The notes under the pieces are model-generated. The model saw nothing but the letters and a program-made list of their open reading frames with translations. It did not search any database and was not told where the DNA came from. Both the position numbers and the translations under genes were made by a program. Positions 22,391 to 34,127 of a DNA stretch of 64,000 bases are shown here, piece after piece (the first letter of the stretch is position 1; each line of letters starts with the position of its first letter). This DNA comes from Hexactinellida sp. DTS-2022 (Eukaryota > Porifera > Hexactinellida), in NCBI GenBank assembly GCA_028753945.1, contig JAPNXP010000003.1, positions 5,084,001 to 5,148,000 on the forward strand, given 5' to 3'.

Positions 22391-24000
22391 ACCCCAATTA
22401 TGGCACAAACCTAGGCTAAATTGAACATTTGTGAATTGCCAAAAGGTGTAGAATTTAATTTTCTATTCGTATATGTAAATTTAATCAAGCTCAATATTAA
22501 TTGTTTCATGTTATGAGCCATAATTAGTTAAATAGGTGTTAAAATTATTTGATCAAAAATCGTAACCCCAGGTGCAAATTAAACGTTAACTCCGCACTTG
22601 CATGCCAAGAGTCAGCTCTCAATGTATACAGGTGTGGCCAGGGCACCTGCTACGGAAAAAAAATAAAAAATAAACAAATTGCAGCCTGTGCCGACGCATG
22701 TTTCTTTGGTGGCACTATATTTTGTTGGTTGTTTATTGATAGTGCCTCCAAAGGAACATGCTGTCGGCACAGGCTGCAATTTTGGATTTTTTTTTCGCCA
22801 AGTCATCAACGCCTTAAGGTGTCAAGAACCATTTGTTAATTGGTCCGAGTCACAAGGAACGGTAGATAAATTTGAAGATTGTTTCTATCATAAACCATCT
22901 TGAGTTTAATGCCATATGTATTGATAATAAATTATAATATAATGTTTAATTAATTTAGCAATGTTATCCACGGTGATTTGAGTTGAGTTAACAAATTCCT
23001 TATATTATATTATTTTATTTAATCCATTGTATAGTAGTACTACAATTAAATAGAAGCCAGCTCGAATTCACAAGTTAAATCAATGTAATTATCGCAAGTT
23101 AAACAATAGTGAAAGATTTAATAAGTCAAATCAATAAATTTATTACAAGTTGAAACAATAGAATTAGATTTAACACTTTCAATGGAACTGAAGTGTTAGT
23201 AAACAAAGGAAACTTGCAACTCTATTGTGGCACTAACGAAACCCAATTTAAAAATTCGTGCACTGTGAAAAGGTATAGAATCTAATTCTCTATTCGTACA
23301 TGTAAATTTTATCAAGCTCAATATTAATTATTTCATGTTATGAGCCATAATTAGTTTAAATAGGTGTTGAAATCATTTGATAAAAAATCGTAACCCCAGT
23401 TGCAAATTAGACGGTCACTCCGCAACTACATGCCAAGTTTCAGGCCTCAATGTATACAGGTGTGGCCAGGGCACCTGCTACGGAGAAAATAAAATCCAAA
23501 ATTGCAGCCTGTGCCGACGCATGTTCCTTTGGTGATACTATATTTGATGGTGTTTATTGATAGTGCCTCCAAAGGAACATGCTGTCGGCACAGGCTGCAA
23601 TTTTGGATTTTTTTCGCCATGTCATCATCACCATGAAGGTGTTAAATTATTTTAGGAAGGTGTTTCAAAAGGCAACGACCCTTACTTAGTTGGAAGTTTC
23701 GTTTTAGCTCACTTCATTTCAAAGATATTCAAGTTCCAATGGAATATAATAAATAAGTGAGGAGTCAAAAAATTTTATGTGAGTGTTGGGTGATCACCCA
23801 ACACCAACCAACCCATTCGAAATATAGAATTCACAAAATTGTAAAAACACATTTTTTTGGCAATGTCATCATCACCTCAAGGTGTCAATACCCATTTGTA
23901 GAGGTATTATGTGGCATAAGGATCAATTGATTAATTTGAAATTTGTTTCCATCTTCTATAATCTCCGAGATTTATGATATTAAATTAACGAGTACAATGG
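22390..24000. repeat. Two tandem hairpin units (hairpins 22676-22795 and 23489-23614)
   Basis: Two further copies of the hairpin family in the intron of finger gene 3. In both, TGCAGCCTGTGCCGACGCAT pairs with ATGCTGTCGGCACAGGCTGC. The leading block (GTAACCCCAGnTGCAAATTA ... AGGGCACCTGCTACGGA) is duplicated at about 22560 and 23390. The second copy carries the full tail with the GTTGGGTGATCACCCAACA palindrome. Confidence 0.7.
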
Positions 24001-24314
24001 ATCCACTTTTGAGAATCTCAGATTTGTGGTTAAGCAGTTTAGGCGCCATTTCATGTTGACGGTAACAATTTATGGTCAAATGAAAAAAAATTGAAATATC
24101 AGAAATTTCATTTCCTTCCCACTTTCTAATAATTTTATAACAGGAATACTAAAATGGGATTATTTCATACCCCAAAGGCTACTAAATCACAAAATGGCGA
24201 CATTCTAAAAATTTTTAAAATTATAAAGCAACCACATGCTAAAATACAAGTGGTATCCGAGTTACAACTACTATTATCGTCCATAAAGCGTATATAATTG
24301 CTGGTTTATATATA

Positions 24315-24488
24315 CAGTCAACATCCGGTAACTCGAACCCTCAGGGGAATGAAAAATCCGTTCGAGATAACGAATGTTCGAGTTAACGGGCATTCGAGTT
24401 ACGGGATGTTGACTGTAGGGAAATGAAAATTCGTTCGAGATAACGAATGTTCGAGTTAACGGGCATTCGAGTTACCGGATGTTGACTG
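24315..24488. mobile_element. Pogo/Tigger-like MITE, partly duplicated
   Basis: Ends CAGTCAACATCCGGTAACTC and, inverted, the same, flanked by TA. An internal duplicate of the right end finishes near 24418 (GGGATGTTGACTGTA), so one end has been duplicated or two copies overlap. Confidence 0.65.
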
Positions 24489-24755
24489 TATTCATTCTCA
24501 TTATATATTCGGAAAATGTATACTAAGTATATAAAGCAAAATATCTTCATTTTCTCGTAGTTCTTTAGACTCGAATTGTATTTATAGTATATTTGTGGTT
24601 TCATCATTAGATGGCGGCTATACAGCTTAACCACAAATTTAAGATTCTCAAAAGTGGTTCCATTTGACTCGCAATGGTTGATTACCCCATATACAACCCA
24701 AATAATAACAATAGGAGGCATAGTTTATCCTAGAATGAAATTTATAAACTGGCCT

Positions 24756-26366
24756 TAGGACTTACAATCCCAGACATAATTTGCAATCCCGGGATTTCGG
24801 GATTGACTTTTTTTTTCTAATCCCGGGATTCCGGGATTAACATTTGTCTAATCCCGGGATTCGGGATTAGACAAAGAAACCCAAGTGTCCCTAATAAATG
24901 GGCTGTCCGTTTATTTGTTTTTCAAATTACTAAATACTGAGCTCATGTTAAATATATATATATAAATATTTACTAGCAGTCATAAAGTAACCTTAAAGTA
25001 ACCTTTAACCAGATTGTTTATAATAACTAACTACTATCTGAAACAAAATACGCATGTTATTATCTTTTATTATTTCTAATTAGACAAAGAGTATTTAAAC
25101 TTGTCACTGAGTGAACTTCTAAATTTGTTGCAAAGATATGCACATGATGAGAAAATCCTTTCCGCTTCTACAGAAGTAGGCTGTACTGTAAGCAACATAC
25201 GATAAACCCTCTCTAGCAAGATACCTCTTTCTCCTGTTTGTTCAGCAATGTTTTGTTCATGCTTCAAAGAAGATGATAGATTTTCGTCAGATGGTTGTCG
25301 TTTTGGGATACTTGAAGCGAAGCATCGATTGCTAATTGTAATTTCATTGCCACGGGCAAAGTGTCTGCCTCCTGACTTTCTGAATTCGAAATAGGTATCA
25401 TATCATCTACATTATTTACTTCTGTAACCTCATTTGTATCTATTCTGGATAATAGTGTATAACAGAATGTCCTCACAACTCCTTTTTTTTCAAGCTTGGC
25501 CATCGGATTGTGTAGGTATGCCATGATCACCGAAGCTTCTATGTAGCGTTCTTGAACACTCCTCTGATTAATTGCATCAATAATTCTAATATTGTATTCT
25601 GTAGCAGGATAGTTTTCTATCTCATCAAATAAAATTTTTATCGTTCCCTCAGCAGTAATGAGATTGCCTCTCTTCTACATATTGCCTCCACTGCTAACTT
25701 AATTGGGTCCAATGCTTGTGCGATATGTTAATTAGTTGAAACTCCGCGTCGTTTAACTTAATGTCAATATTAAGATCAAGTAAAGCCTTGTGAACTGGTA
25801 TCCTTAAGACGTGCAATCCTTTTGTAGAACCACCTTCACACTTTAATATTTTGTTACATGCTTTGCATTGAGCCAGCTTACCACATACAGATCTCAGAAA
25901 ATGTTTCCATATTTCTGCAATTCTGCACCAGTAAAATCTTTTGAAATTTAGTATTTTCAGCCATATACATATAATATAGAATTTAGGATAGACAATTTCT
26001 TATTTATAGAATTCTATAATATTAGTCATAATTTAATTAAATAGGAATCTTCGAGTCATCGTTTGTTAAATTTAACAACAATGACCACAAAGATGATATT
26101 TGAACACTGAATCCAAATAAGAGTTGATAAGAAATTATATGCATCCAACAAGTGGATGATTGTTTGTCTAGTTAGGGAATCTAATTAAATATGTTTGGAT
26201 CATACAAGCAGACCAGTCCCATTCTTTGACTGCAATTAAAGCCATTAGATACCAAGTTCGGAATCCCGGGATTGAGAAATAATCCCGGGATTGGAAATCG
26301 GGATCGGGATTTAAAAAACAAATCCCGGAGGTGAAATGGATCGGGATCCCGGGATTGTAAGCCCTA
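24756..26366 (-). mobile_element. hAT transposon with internally deleted transposase
   Basis: Ends TAGGACTTACAATCCC and, inverted, TAGGGCTTACAATCCC, with a perfect 8 bp duplication, actggcct (24748-24755 and 26367-26374). On the minus strand, about 25800-25960 resembles a BED-type finger (CGKLAQCKACNKIL). At 25264-25530 and 25076-25267 is the C-terminal hAT dimerisation region, with LLTVQPTSVEAERIFSS and the NKFRSSLSD end. The catalytic middle of the transposase is missing and the frames are interrupted, so it is a dead copy. It sits in the intron of finger gene 3. Confidence 0.8.
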
Positions 26367-26484
26367 ACTGGCCTTCTATTTTTTGGCCTTTTCGGTGACA
26401 TACACGGCCGTATATTAAGTAGGCCATTATCACACTAATTTTCTAACGTAAAGTCAACATTATTACAGAATTGCATCACTATAC

Positions 26485-27271
26485 CTGTTTCAATTAGGTG
26501 TTCTACATCGTTGATAGACATCTGCCATGTTTTACAGGCATCACCAAACTTTGTGTTATGTGTCTTGAGAGATCGGAGACTAAGATAATCAGTTTGACAA
26601 TAAGGACAGGTATAGAATGTTCTCCCAGAATTATCTCGTTTACAAAAACCTTTACTCTTGCCAATATGCTTGCGTAAAGTAGTGAATGAATATCCTTTTC
26701 CTTGACCACAATCTGGGCAATAATAAGGGCCACTGTGTTCTTTCCTAATTGATTCTTCCTGTGACGATAATCTTTCACTATTTGTTGGTAATTCTTCTCC
26801 AGAGTCAATGCCTGTCATATCCATGGACTCTCTAGGTTCTGTTATGTGGGTCAGTAAACAATCGGATGAACTGGTGGCATCATCTGCAGGAGGAAACTCC
26901 TTCATTGTATCATCAGTTCCTCCTTCCTCCATTGTAAAACTAGAAACTTCTGTAATAAATGGATATCGTTCTTTAATCAGGTCTAAAGTCATAGCCTGTG
27001 ATACATCTGGTACGCTTACTACATTGGCAGAATTGCACTCCACACTGATATTCGATCCTACATCTAACTCATCGACGTATTCTGTATCAAGAATATCATC
27101 CTCAGTCAAATGACTATTTCCAGCCTGCTTCTGTAGATCACTTTCTTGTACAGATTCAAAGTAACTATCAGAAATATTTTTATTATTAACAAAAAGTTGT
27201 TCTGCATTGATATTGTGTTTCTCTGTGGATTTCATCAGTTCAGTTATCTCGAAATATTTCTCACACTCCAT
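26485..27271 (-). CDS. Finger gene 3, exon 1 (N-terminal motif, linker, fingers 1-2)
   Basis: 787 nt from ATG 27271 to donor CAG|GTATAG, phase 1, joined to 21537-21892 for 380 aa. It has the same module order as gene 2: CEKYFEITELM motif, acidic linker, CPDC-x13-H-x7-C and CPYC-x12-H-x7-C. It is nearly identical to the exons at 7685 and 19343. A long antisense open frame over the linker (26808-27113) also appears in the paralogues and is a shadow. Function is not known; the paired CCHC fingers and acidic linker would fit a nuclear binding protein. Confidence 0.85.
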
Positions 27272-27552
27272 TGAGACACTAGCTACTCAATCAGTGACAT
27301 TTAATATCAGTAATTACGACCAGAATGCTACTAATGAATGTGTCAAGCGGGAGAAAAGCGCGAGACTCATATATATATGCCATTTCTTTGAATTTATCAT
27401 GAATAGAACGATACAATATGATTATTTTTTATGTTTGGATATCTACAATTAGGAAACGCATATTTTTCTAGTTCTCTCTATGTCATTTATTCCCGCATAT
27501 CTCGTATTCACCCAATGTATACAATGATACAACAAAAACGAAATAGCTAGAT

Positions 27553-28148
27553 CAGTGGTTCTCAACTTCTTTTCTCTCGCGACTCAATTACAAAATTTCC
27601 AAACCTTTGCGACCCCTCCAAAAAGACTAGAAGCGGCGCAAGATGTTTTCAATAGGGGGCGCATAGGGGTCGCAGATTATTTTGTGGGGATCGCAATAAA
27701 AAGGAAGGGAAGTAACGAATGCCTTAGTTTATTATACTTCATGATTGAAGTTTCTAAGTTATTATAAAGTTATTATATGAAACTTTATTATACTATTATT
27801 TCTGAATCATTAACCAAGTTATTTTCTCATCTAAAATACATAGAAGTGACGTCCAACAGTCCAAATTTTCACGTATAATTATAGCTTAAAATTCTGCTCC
27901 CCTTGCGCCCCCTCTAACGCCGCCACTGCTATCGGTTTCATAATGTGTTTTACTCGGCTTATGGGGTATAATCACGTAAAATGCCCATTTAACGGAATTC
28001 AGTTACAGTAATTGAGCTCCAAATAATGAATCTAATAAAATGTCATTAATATAAGTGACATTAAGACCTCAAGAAATTATTCGACGACCCCAATAAATAT
28101 TAATAACGACCCCACATGGGGTCGCGACCCCGCTGTTGAGAACCACTG
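27553..28148. mobile_element. hAT element, CAGTGGTTCTCAAC ends
   Basis: 596 bp with ends CAGTGGTTCTCAAC / GTTGAGAACCACTG and a perfect 8 bp duplication, agctagat (27545-27552 and 28149-28156). This is the classic Charlie-like end sequence. The frame at 27555-27767 is not a recognisable transposase. Confidence 0.85.
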
Positions 28149-28156
28149 AGCTAGAT

Positions 28157-28587
28157 CAATGAATTATAATTTTTTTACAAAGTATGTTTTTTTATTAGAT
28201 ATATGTACGTCGATGTAGCAGATTTAAATATCTTCAAAAGTTCTCGTAATTTACGGCATTTTTCTTGAGATTTCAAGGAATTTCATGACGATTAGGCTAT
28301 CAAATTTGTAAAATGTGTTGTAAAGCGTATTTCACCCGTGGTTGCATAGATCGACATATAAATTAAACGGTGACAAAATTCAGCATCGTACCTAGTATAA
28401 CAACTTTGTAAGCACAAGGCCACTCGAGATATTTTTAATAATTTCTTCCAAATTCGAATTAAAATATAATAGTACAGTGTATTAATAAGGGGGCTAAATA
28501 ATCTTCACTAACTTACAAGTATATGAGTAGAACAAAACTTGGTACTCGTATCTTGACTAATTTTAGCAAAAAGTTATTTTACTCATA
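28157..28587. other. No recognisable feature
   Basis: AT-rich sequence without a coding frame or clear repeat. Confidence 0.5.
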
Positions 28588-29007
28588 CAGTAAAACCTTT
28601 AGAAAGTGAACACCCTGGGGACCAGCCAAAACGTTCACTTTTGAGAGGTGTTCACTTTTCATGATTTATCATAATGTGTGTCTAATGCAATGGAGAAATT
28701 TGGGACCGAGAAAAAGCAGGGGCGGCATACCCGGTACGGCTGGTGCGGCGAGCGCAGTACCACCTAAATTAACAATTCATTGATAATTTAATGATCTAAT
28801 ATATTAATAATAGCCGAATGTTATTCAAATAACTGGTCAGCGTCGCCGGACCATATACGAATACCTGGTGCAGCCTCATCGGGCCACATACAAATACTGT
28901 AAATACTCCGCCGTACCACTTTCCAAAAAGACTTGCCGCGCCTGAAAAGTGTTCATATTTTGGAGTTGTTCATTTCTTGGAGGTGTTCACTTTTGGAGGT
29001 TTTACTG
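28588..29007. mobile_element. Pogo/Tigger-like MITE with a nested MITE
   Basis: Ends CAGTAAAACCTTTAGAAAGT and, inverted, CAGTAAAACCTCCAAAAGTG, flanked by TA. The internal AGGTGTTCACTTTT motif is repeated. A GC-rich insert (about 28717-28944, CAGGGGCGGCATACC ... GCCGCGCCTG) with a possible aaaag duplication interrupts it; a fragment of the same insert family is at 19120-19232. Confidence 0.65.
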
Positions 29008-29945
29008 TACTATATCATAAACAGGGTATTATACAGGAGTAGAATCGAACACTCCTAACTGTCCTAAGGTCACTATAGTATGAATTTTGTACGCCTAAAA
29101 GGTTAGTTTTGTATTACTCTATGGGGATTTTGGCAGTTTTCGCGCTCCTAAACGAAAATCCTTTCCAATTTATACGCCTTTAGGCGTATGGCGCGCTCCT
29201 GGATAAAGCCCTGATTATAAAATCTAAATATAGAAACAATTTCCAAAAAAGCGGGAGTTTATAAAAAGTTTGGCGGGAGGTCGGAAGGATGGGATAAAAA
29301 AGACAAAAATCGGGAGGGTTGGTACCCTGTATAAATGTTATACTGTAATAAATAAACAATGCATCAAATAAGTTAAGAAAAAAGTTGTGAATTATTAGTG
29401 AATAAGCCCCAGTTGGATTAGTGGGTCACTTTAAAATAACTATTGATACCTGTTTTGGCTTTGAAATAACTAAATCCGTATAATTTGTTAGCTACAAGTT
29501 CAATTACTAAAACAGAAAGGGAAACGTAGTTCAAATAATTAATAATAGTTTTTGACTTATGGCTTCAATTCTACTGACTTATTTTCCAAAGTAACATAGG
29601 AGTCTATTGACATTCCATTAAGATCCAAAATTTCGAGAATCAAGTGAACTAATTCATCCCAAATTATGTTTTCTCTTCTTATTCATGCTCTATCATGCTC
29701 TCCTCATCTGATGTTACTTCAATTAATCGATCGACGTAATAATTCCTAAACAACCTAAATTCTCAAACTAACAAACCGAGTCTGATGATATAGTCTCTCA
29801 ATAATTGTCTACCAATTAAAAACTGTAAATACTAGTATTGATTCGACACCATCTTTGTTTTTATGTTCACATTAACACCTGGCAGAATGACCTCCATCAA
29901 GTTATACTTGTCCTATTCTCTTTCTTTCATTCTCTCTCCTCTCAG
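29008..29945. other. Repeat relic, then AT-rich sequence upstream of the Cys/Tyr-rich gene
   Basis: About 29080-29220 carries TTTGTACGCCTAAA and GGCGTATGGCGCGCTCC motifs shared with 14330-14580. The rest has no coding frame. A first exon for the gene at 29946 (signal peptide start) should lie here but could not be fixed. Confidence 0.45.
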
Positions 29946-30578
29946 AGCTACTCTTCTTCGTGCTATGTTCTTATGGTCATTCTTATTATTACTTCAACAG
30001 TTTTAACGGTGCATTTTGCTGCTACAGATATTCCTATAGAAGTTCAATCCATAACACATACTATGTCTACTGTCCATACTACACATATTCTACAACTGTT
30101 CCAGCCACTACTTCCATATCTAATAACTGTAATACTTACTATTACAGTTATTATTATTCCAGCTGCTGCTGTTATAAGAACGTAGCAGCTTACAACTCCT
30201 ACTATTCATCTAATTATTATTACACTACAACTGACTGTGCTATACCTGCCACTACCACCCCAGCTCCTACGACCTACAATTCTATTATTATAGCAGTTAT
30301 TATGGAACTAAATGTTGTACCTTCTATGATTCTTCTTCTTCTTCTAACTACGATCAATACTGTCCTACCACGAGCACTCTATCACCCACCTCAATGTGGT
30401 ACAGGTTGCTGTACAGCTTATGCCCCAGTATACGATGGTTCTGAGACTTTCTATTACTCTCAGTACTTCTGTCCTGATACTAGTTCTTACTGTGGATCTT
30501 TTTGTGTAATGGCTGTATCCTTCAGTGCACTCGGTCTTTGCTTTTGTATTTGTGGACTGGGTTCACTATAACTTTCAT
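29946..30578 (+). pseudogene. Cys/Tyr-rich membrane protein gene, 5' part, interrupted
   Basis: Acceptor TCTCTCCTCTCAG at 29945. The frame opens LLFFVLCSYG (possible signal-peptide remainder), then a Tyr/Ser/Cys-rich region (FCCYRYSYRSS, YYYSYYYSSCCCYKN) with TTTP stretches, then QCGTGCC and CPDTSSYCGSFC before a hydrophobic stretch. The composition recalls Shisa/CYYR1-type type I membrane proteins, but this is resemblance only. Between about 30280 and 30380 the Tyr/Cys-rich composition moves to a neighbouring frame and back. The second half of the membrane span (TITFIILTVVIVTKK) is in another frame. The hAT-type insertion 30579-34127 lies within this span. Together these suggest a broken gene. 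Confidence 0.55.
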
Positions 30579-30717
30579 CAGGGCCGGATTAAGACTGTGC
30601 GGGGCCCTAGGCTATACATTTTTTGGGGTCCCCTAAGACTAAATACATATTAATGAAATTCAATTACAAGGGAATATTTTGTTTAGAAATAGGTCCTCAA
30701 CATTAGTAGTCCGACAG

Positions 30718-31767
30718 CAGGGTTGGGGCCGATTACGATTACAATCGTAATCGATTGTAATCGATTACACATTTCGCTGGATCGTAATCGTAATCATAAT
30801 CAGATGATTCTATTAGAGTGTAATCATATCGTAATCGTAATACTGCTATTTTATTAGCGTATTATCTTTGAAATTAAGGATATATTATCAATTCGTAGGA
30901 TTGCACCTGCGAAAGTGCTTTTATTCAATAACAGTCACATTAATTTGAATTCCATCATAATATATACTGCAGTGCTGCCAACCCTCCCGCTTTCGGCGGG
31001 AGGGTCCCGCTTTTTGATGTTTCCTCCCGCTCTCCCGCCTCCCCTCTCAATCCTCCCGCTTTTTGGATGATTGTATATGTAAATATTAGAATCTGAATTT
31101 TATAATTACAAGCAATATATTTTAGAAGTCTTCACTTAATTAATTTACTCTATCCCCAGAAACATTTGTCTCTTTTAAAATAACATAATTCTGTATATTA
31201 TCTTGTATTTCCAATTTTCCATTCTGACACTTCACTTAGGAAATTTTTATAACACATCATTTAGGAAATTTTTATTTTTATTTATATTTTATTATAATAA
31301 TAAAATGCTCACTGCTATCCTTATATTTCAATATGAGAGGGTAGAAACTATTTGATAGGTAGAGAAATGTTTTATAATGCCTTTTATTCAGGTATTCTTG
31401 CTAATTTAACTAAAATACTGACCTCCCGCTTTTTCTCCCGCTTTTAGAGTATCAACCTCCCGATTTTAGATGAATCTCCCGCCACAGGTCCCACTTTTGG
31501 GATATTTTAGGTTGGCAGCACTGATACTGTAACAGTGAAATTGACACTTTTCAATTATTGTTAGTACTTTTAGATTCGAATTTATCAGACTTGGCCAGAC
31601 CGCATTTAGTATACATTTTGGGTTATTTTCATAATTGTAATCATAACAAGTTTATAGTAATTGTAATCGTAATCGTAATCACAAATAAATTATAGAACGT
31701 AATCATAATCGTTTAAAAAATATAAATCGTAATCGTAATCATCTGAAAGTAATCGGCCCCAACCCTG
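30718..31767. mobile_element. hAT-type MITE of the CAGGGTTGGGGCCG family
   Basis: Ends CAGGGTTGGGGCCGATTAC / GTAATCGGCCCCAACCCTG, with a perfect 8 bp duplication, tccgacag (30710-30717 and 31768-31775). The subterminal parts are runs of CGTAATCGTAAT. It is interrupted by the element at 30970-31523. Confidence 0.8.
30970..31523. mobile_element. MITE with CAGTGCTGCCAACCCTCCCG ends
   Basis: TIR CAGTGCTGCCAACC / GGTTGGCAGCACTG, flanked by atactg on both sides (6 bp match). CTCCCGCTTT motifs repeat near both ends. It is nested inside 30718-31767. Confidence 0.7.
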
Positions 31768-32431
31768 TCCGACAGTGTAGAACTTCAAACTACACAACAG
31801 ATATTTTAAAAGGTATAATACTTATTACAAATAAGGCTCATTGAAAACGTATTTTAAACTACTTAGCGGGAGTCATCGATGAATAAATAAAGGATGTATG
31901 AAGTACAATAATATCAATGTTATTAAAACGTATGTTGAATTTGGTTGCCTTATAAATAGTAGAAATTTGCATCCATCAATATCTATTTATAAATTAAAAT
32001 TAGTAACACTATATCCGATAATAACGGACCCAATATAAATATTAGCATCCTTGCTTGACACGATGAGTCCATCTGCCCAATACATGAAGCCTCATTTTTA
32101 ATAATTTTTCAAAAATTCACCTATACGCCCGGAGCCGCTAAAAGCGCTGGGCCCCCCAAAGCGCGGGCCCTAGGCCATGGCCTACTTGGCCTATGCGGTC
32201 AGTGTTCCCTCTAAGGGTTTTTTCGGGGGATCACCCAAAAATTGGCATTTTTTCCCCTAGACCCCCCGAAAAAAGTCGCATTTGATCAAGGTCCCCGAAA
32301 TTTAGAGGGAATAAAGGCCACTAATTTGGTATAAATATTGATTCTTCTACTCAAAATCAATATTACTAAAACTCGATGGTTGTGTGTTTGTTTGTTGTTT
32401 GTTTGCCCGGAATGTGTTAAAGTGATGGGGG

Positions 32432-33075
32432 CAGAGTTGCACGCGAGCCGAATTTTTGTAATCGCAGCCCGTCCCGCGGCCCGCCATTTAGGTTAAACTG
32501 ACCCGCAGCCTGCACGGCCCGCGGGTCGATATGAAAAATAGGCCCGCGGCCCGCCCCGCAACACGCAACCGGCCCGCAAATAATAAAAGTATCTTGTCTA
32601 TTCCCATAAATTTACATAACGAAGTACATTGTAAATGCTCGGAAATCGCAATCTACTTCAACGCATGCAATCAAGGCATGGCCCTGGTTTAATATAATAA
32701 TGATTTCATTCTAAAGTTTAGACGAACAAACAACAAACACATAACAAGGAGTTATGAGCTGAAAATAGTAATTACAGTAAATTGGGGTAAATCGCTAAAG
32801 TTTAAGGCTCGACCCACACCTTAATGATGGAGGCCCAGAACATTGATTAAACGTAGATTATTGCATATCCGCATGGTCTATAGATGGCGTATACTCACAG
32901 GAATTTTCATCCGGAAATTCCAAATACTTTTTGTTGAGTATAGCATATTGTGCGGGCCTATTGCGGGTGTTGCGGGCCAACGGCCCGCAACAAAGACTAT
33001 CAGCCCGCAAGGCCCACAGGCCGATAATTAAACTCGGCCCGCATTCGCGGGCAGCCCTCCCCGCGTACAACTCTG
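32432..33075. mobile_element. GC-rich hAT MITE (CCCGCGGCCCGC repeats)
   Basis: Ends CAGAGTTGCACGCG and, inverted, CAGAGTTGTACGCG, with a perfect 8 bp duplication, gatggggg (32424-32431 and 33076-33083). The subterminal CGGCCCGC repeats are shared with fragments at 35930-35990 and 47160-47270. Confidence 0.75.
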
Positions 33076-33184
33076 GATGGGGGAATAGAAAAGCATTTAC
33101 GTGTATAGTTGAGATAAAAACTAACTTCCAAAATGTTATAATAGGTAAACAAGTATACTGATTTCGAATCTCGCATTTATTATT

Positions 33185-33960
33185 TTATATATATATTTGC
33201 CCTGGTAAAATTTCTTGCACCAGGACAATGCCCCCTAAGTAAACATTTTGTAACTATTTCATTGCTTTAGTCCATTGCATTAAATTTAATGAGTTCAAAC
33301 TTTCCAAAACATTTGAGTCATATCCCTTACGAGTCTCCAATTTCCCCTGTACATTGGCCAAGATCCCTGGACTCCCAAATATTTTTCTCGCTCGCTCCGC
33401 TCGCTCGTCTAAAATGTTAATCTACACTTTTACTGAAACGAATTACACTAACCGAATCATTGTATAAGATTTACGATCATATTATTTATTCTTATTAAGT
33501 TTGACATACGTAAATCAAAATAATTACTTAGGAACGAAGAAAATCACTGTACGGTTGACAGGAATGGACTGTTACTCATCTAGTTGCGCCTATAGGATAT
33601 TCTTAGTTATTTTGGAAATTTTGGTTCTAAGTCCTGATCATCTGTTTTACAAACCCAATACACCTAATAATTTTAGACCTGTTACCTGTTACCCTGTCAA
33701 AATTGACTTTTAACTGTCATTATATGTAGCTTGTAGTTTTTCCTGTAGTACGTGTATTTGTTGGGAATGCAAGATTCTTGTTATGTATTGATTTTTTTAG
33801 GCTACGTTTCATACTTTTGAGAACAATAAACTTGAAAAGTTAATCTCATCACCTAGTTTTGGTAACGTCAATTGCTAGATCTAACACCAATATAATGTTT
33901 GCCCCCCAAGGCAATTATATTCCCCCCCTAGATGAAAATCCTGGCAACGTTCCTGTCGCA
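33185..33960. mobile_element. Degraded element of the 16085/52511 family
   Basis: Shares the CCCCTGTACATTGGCCAAGA block, the CTCGCTCGCTCCGCTCGCTCG stretch and the GGCAACGTTCC end with 16085-17455 and 52511-53264. The ends are too worn to give a duplication. Open frames inside are incidental. Confidence 0.45.
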
Positions 33961-34127
33961 AAGCGACGGAACCTAGGGGCTCATGTTATATATATTTCGT
34001 ATCAAAAGTGAACTCCGAAAATATCAATTGGAACTGTTTGCAGCCCCGGAATTTTTGCTAAACCCCCCGTCAGAAGTCCTGCACCCCGAAAATTAGAGGG
34101 AACCCTGTATGCGGTAATCCGGCCCTG

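Larger units (their letters stand above)
30579..34127. mobile_element. 3.5 kb hAT-type element carrying several nested insertions
   Basis: Ends CAGGGCCGGATTAAG and, inverted, CAGGGCCGGATTACC, with a perfect 8 bp duplication, actttcat (30571-30578 and 34128-34135). No transposase is readable. Most of its length is later insertions: 30718-31767 (with 30970-31523 inside), 32432-33075 and about 33185-33960. It splits the Cys/Tyr-rich gene. Confidence 0.8.

Noticed and set aside
29838-30185. Hydrophobic frame overlapping the Cys/Tyr-rich exon
   Set aside because: It is the neighbouring frame of the Cys/Tyr-rich segment; its Ile/Leu/Thr richness arises from the TAT/TAC repeats.
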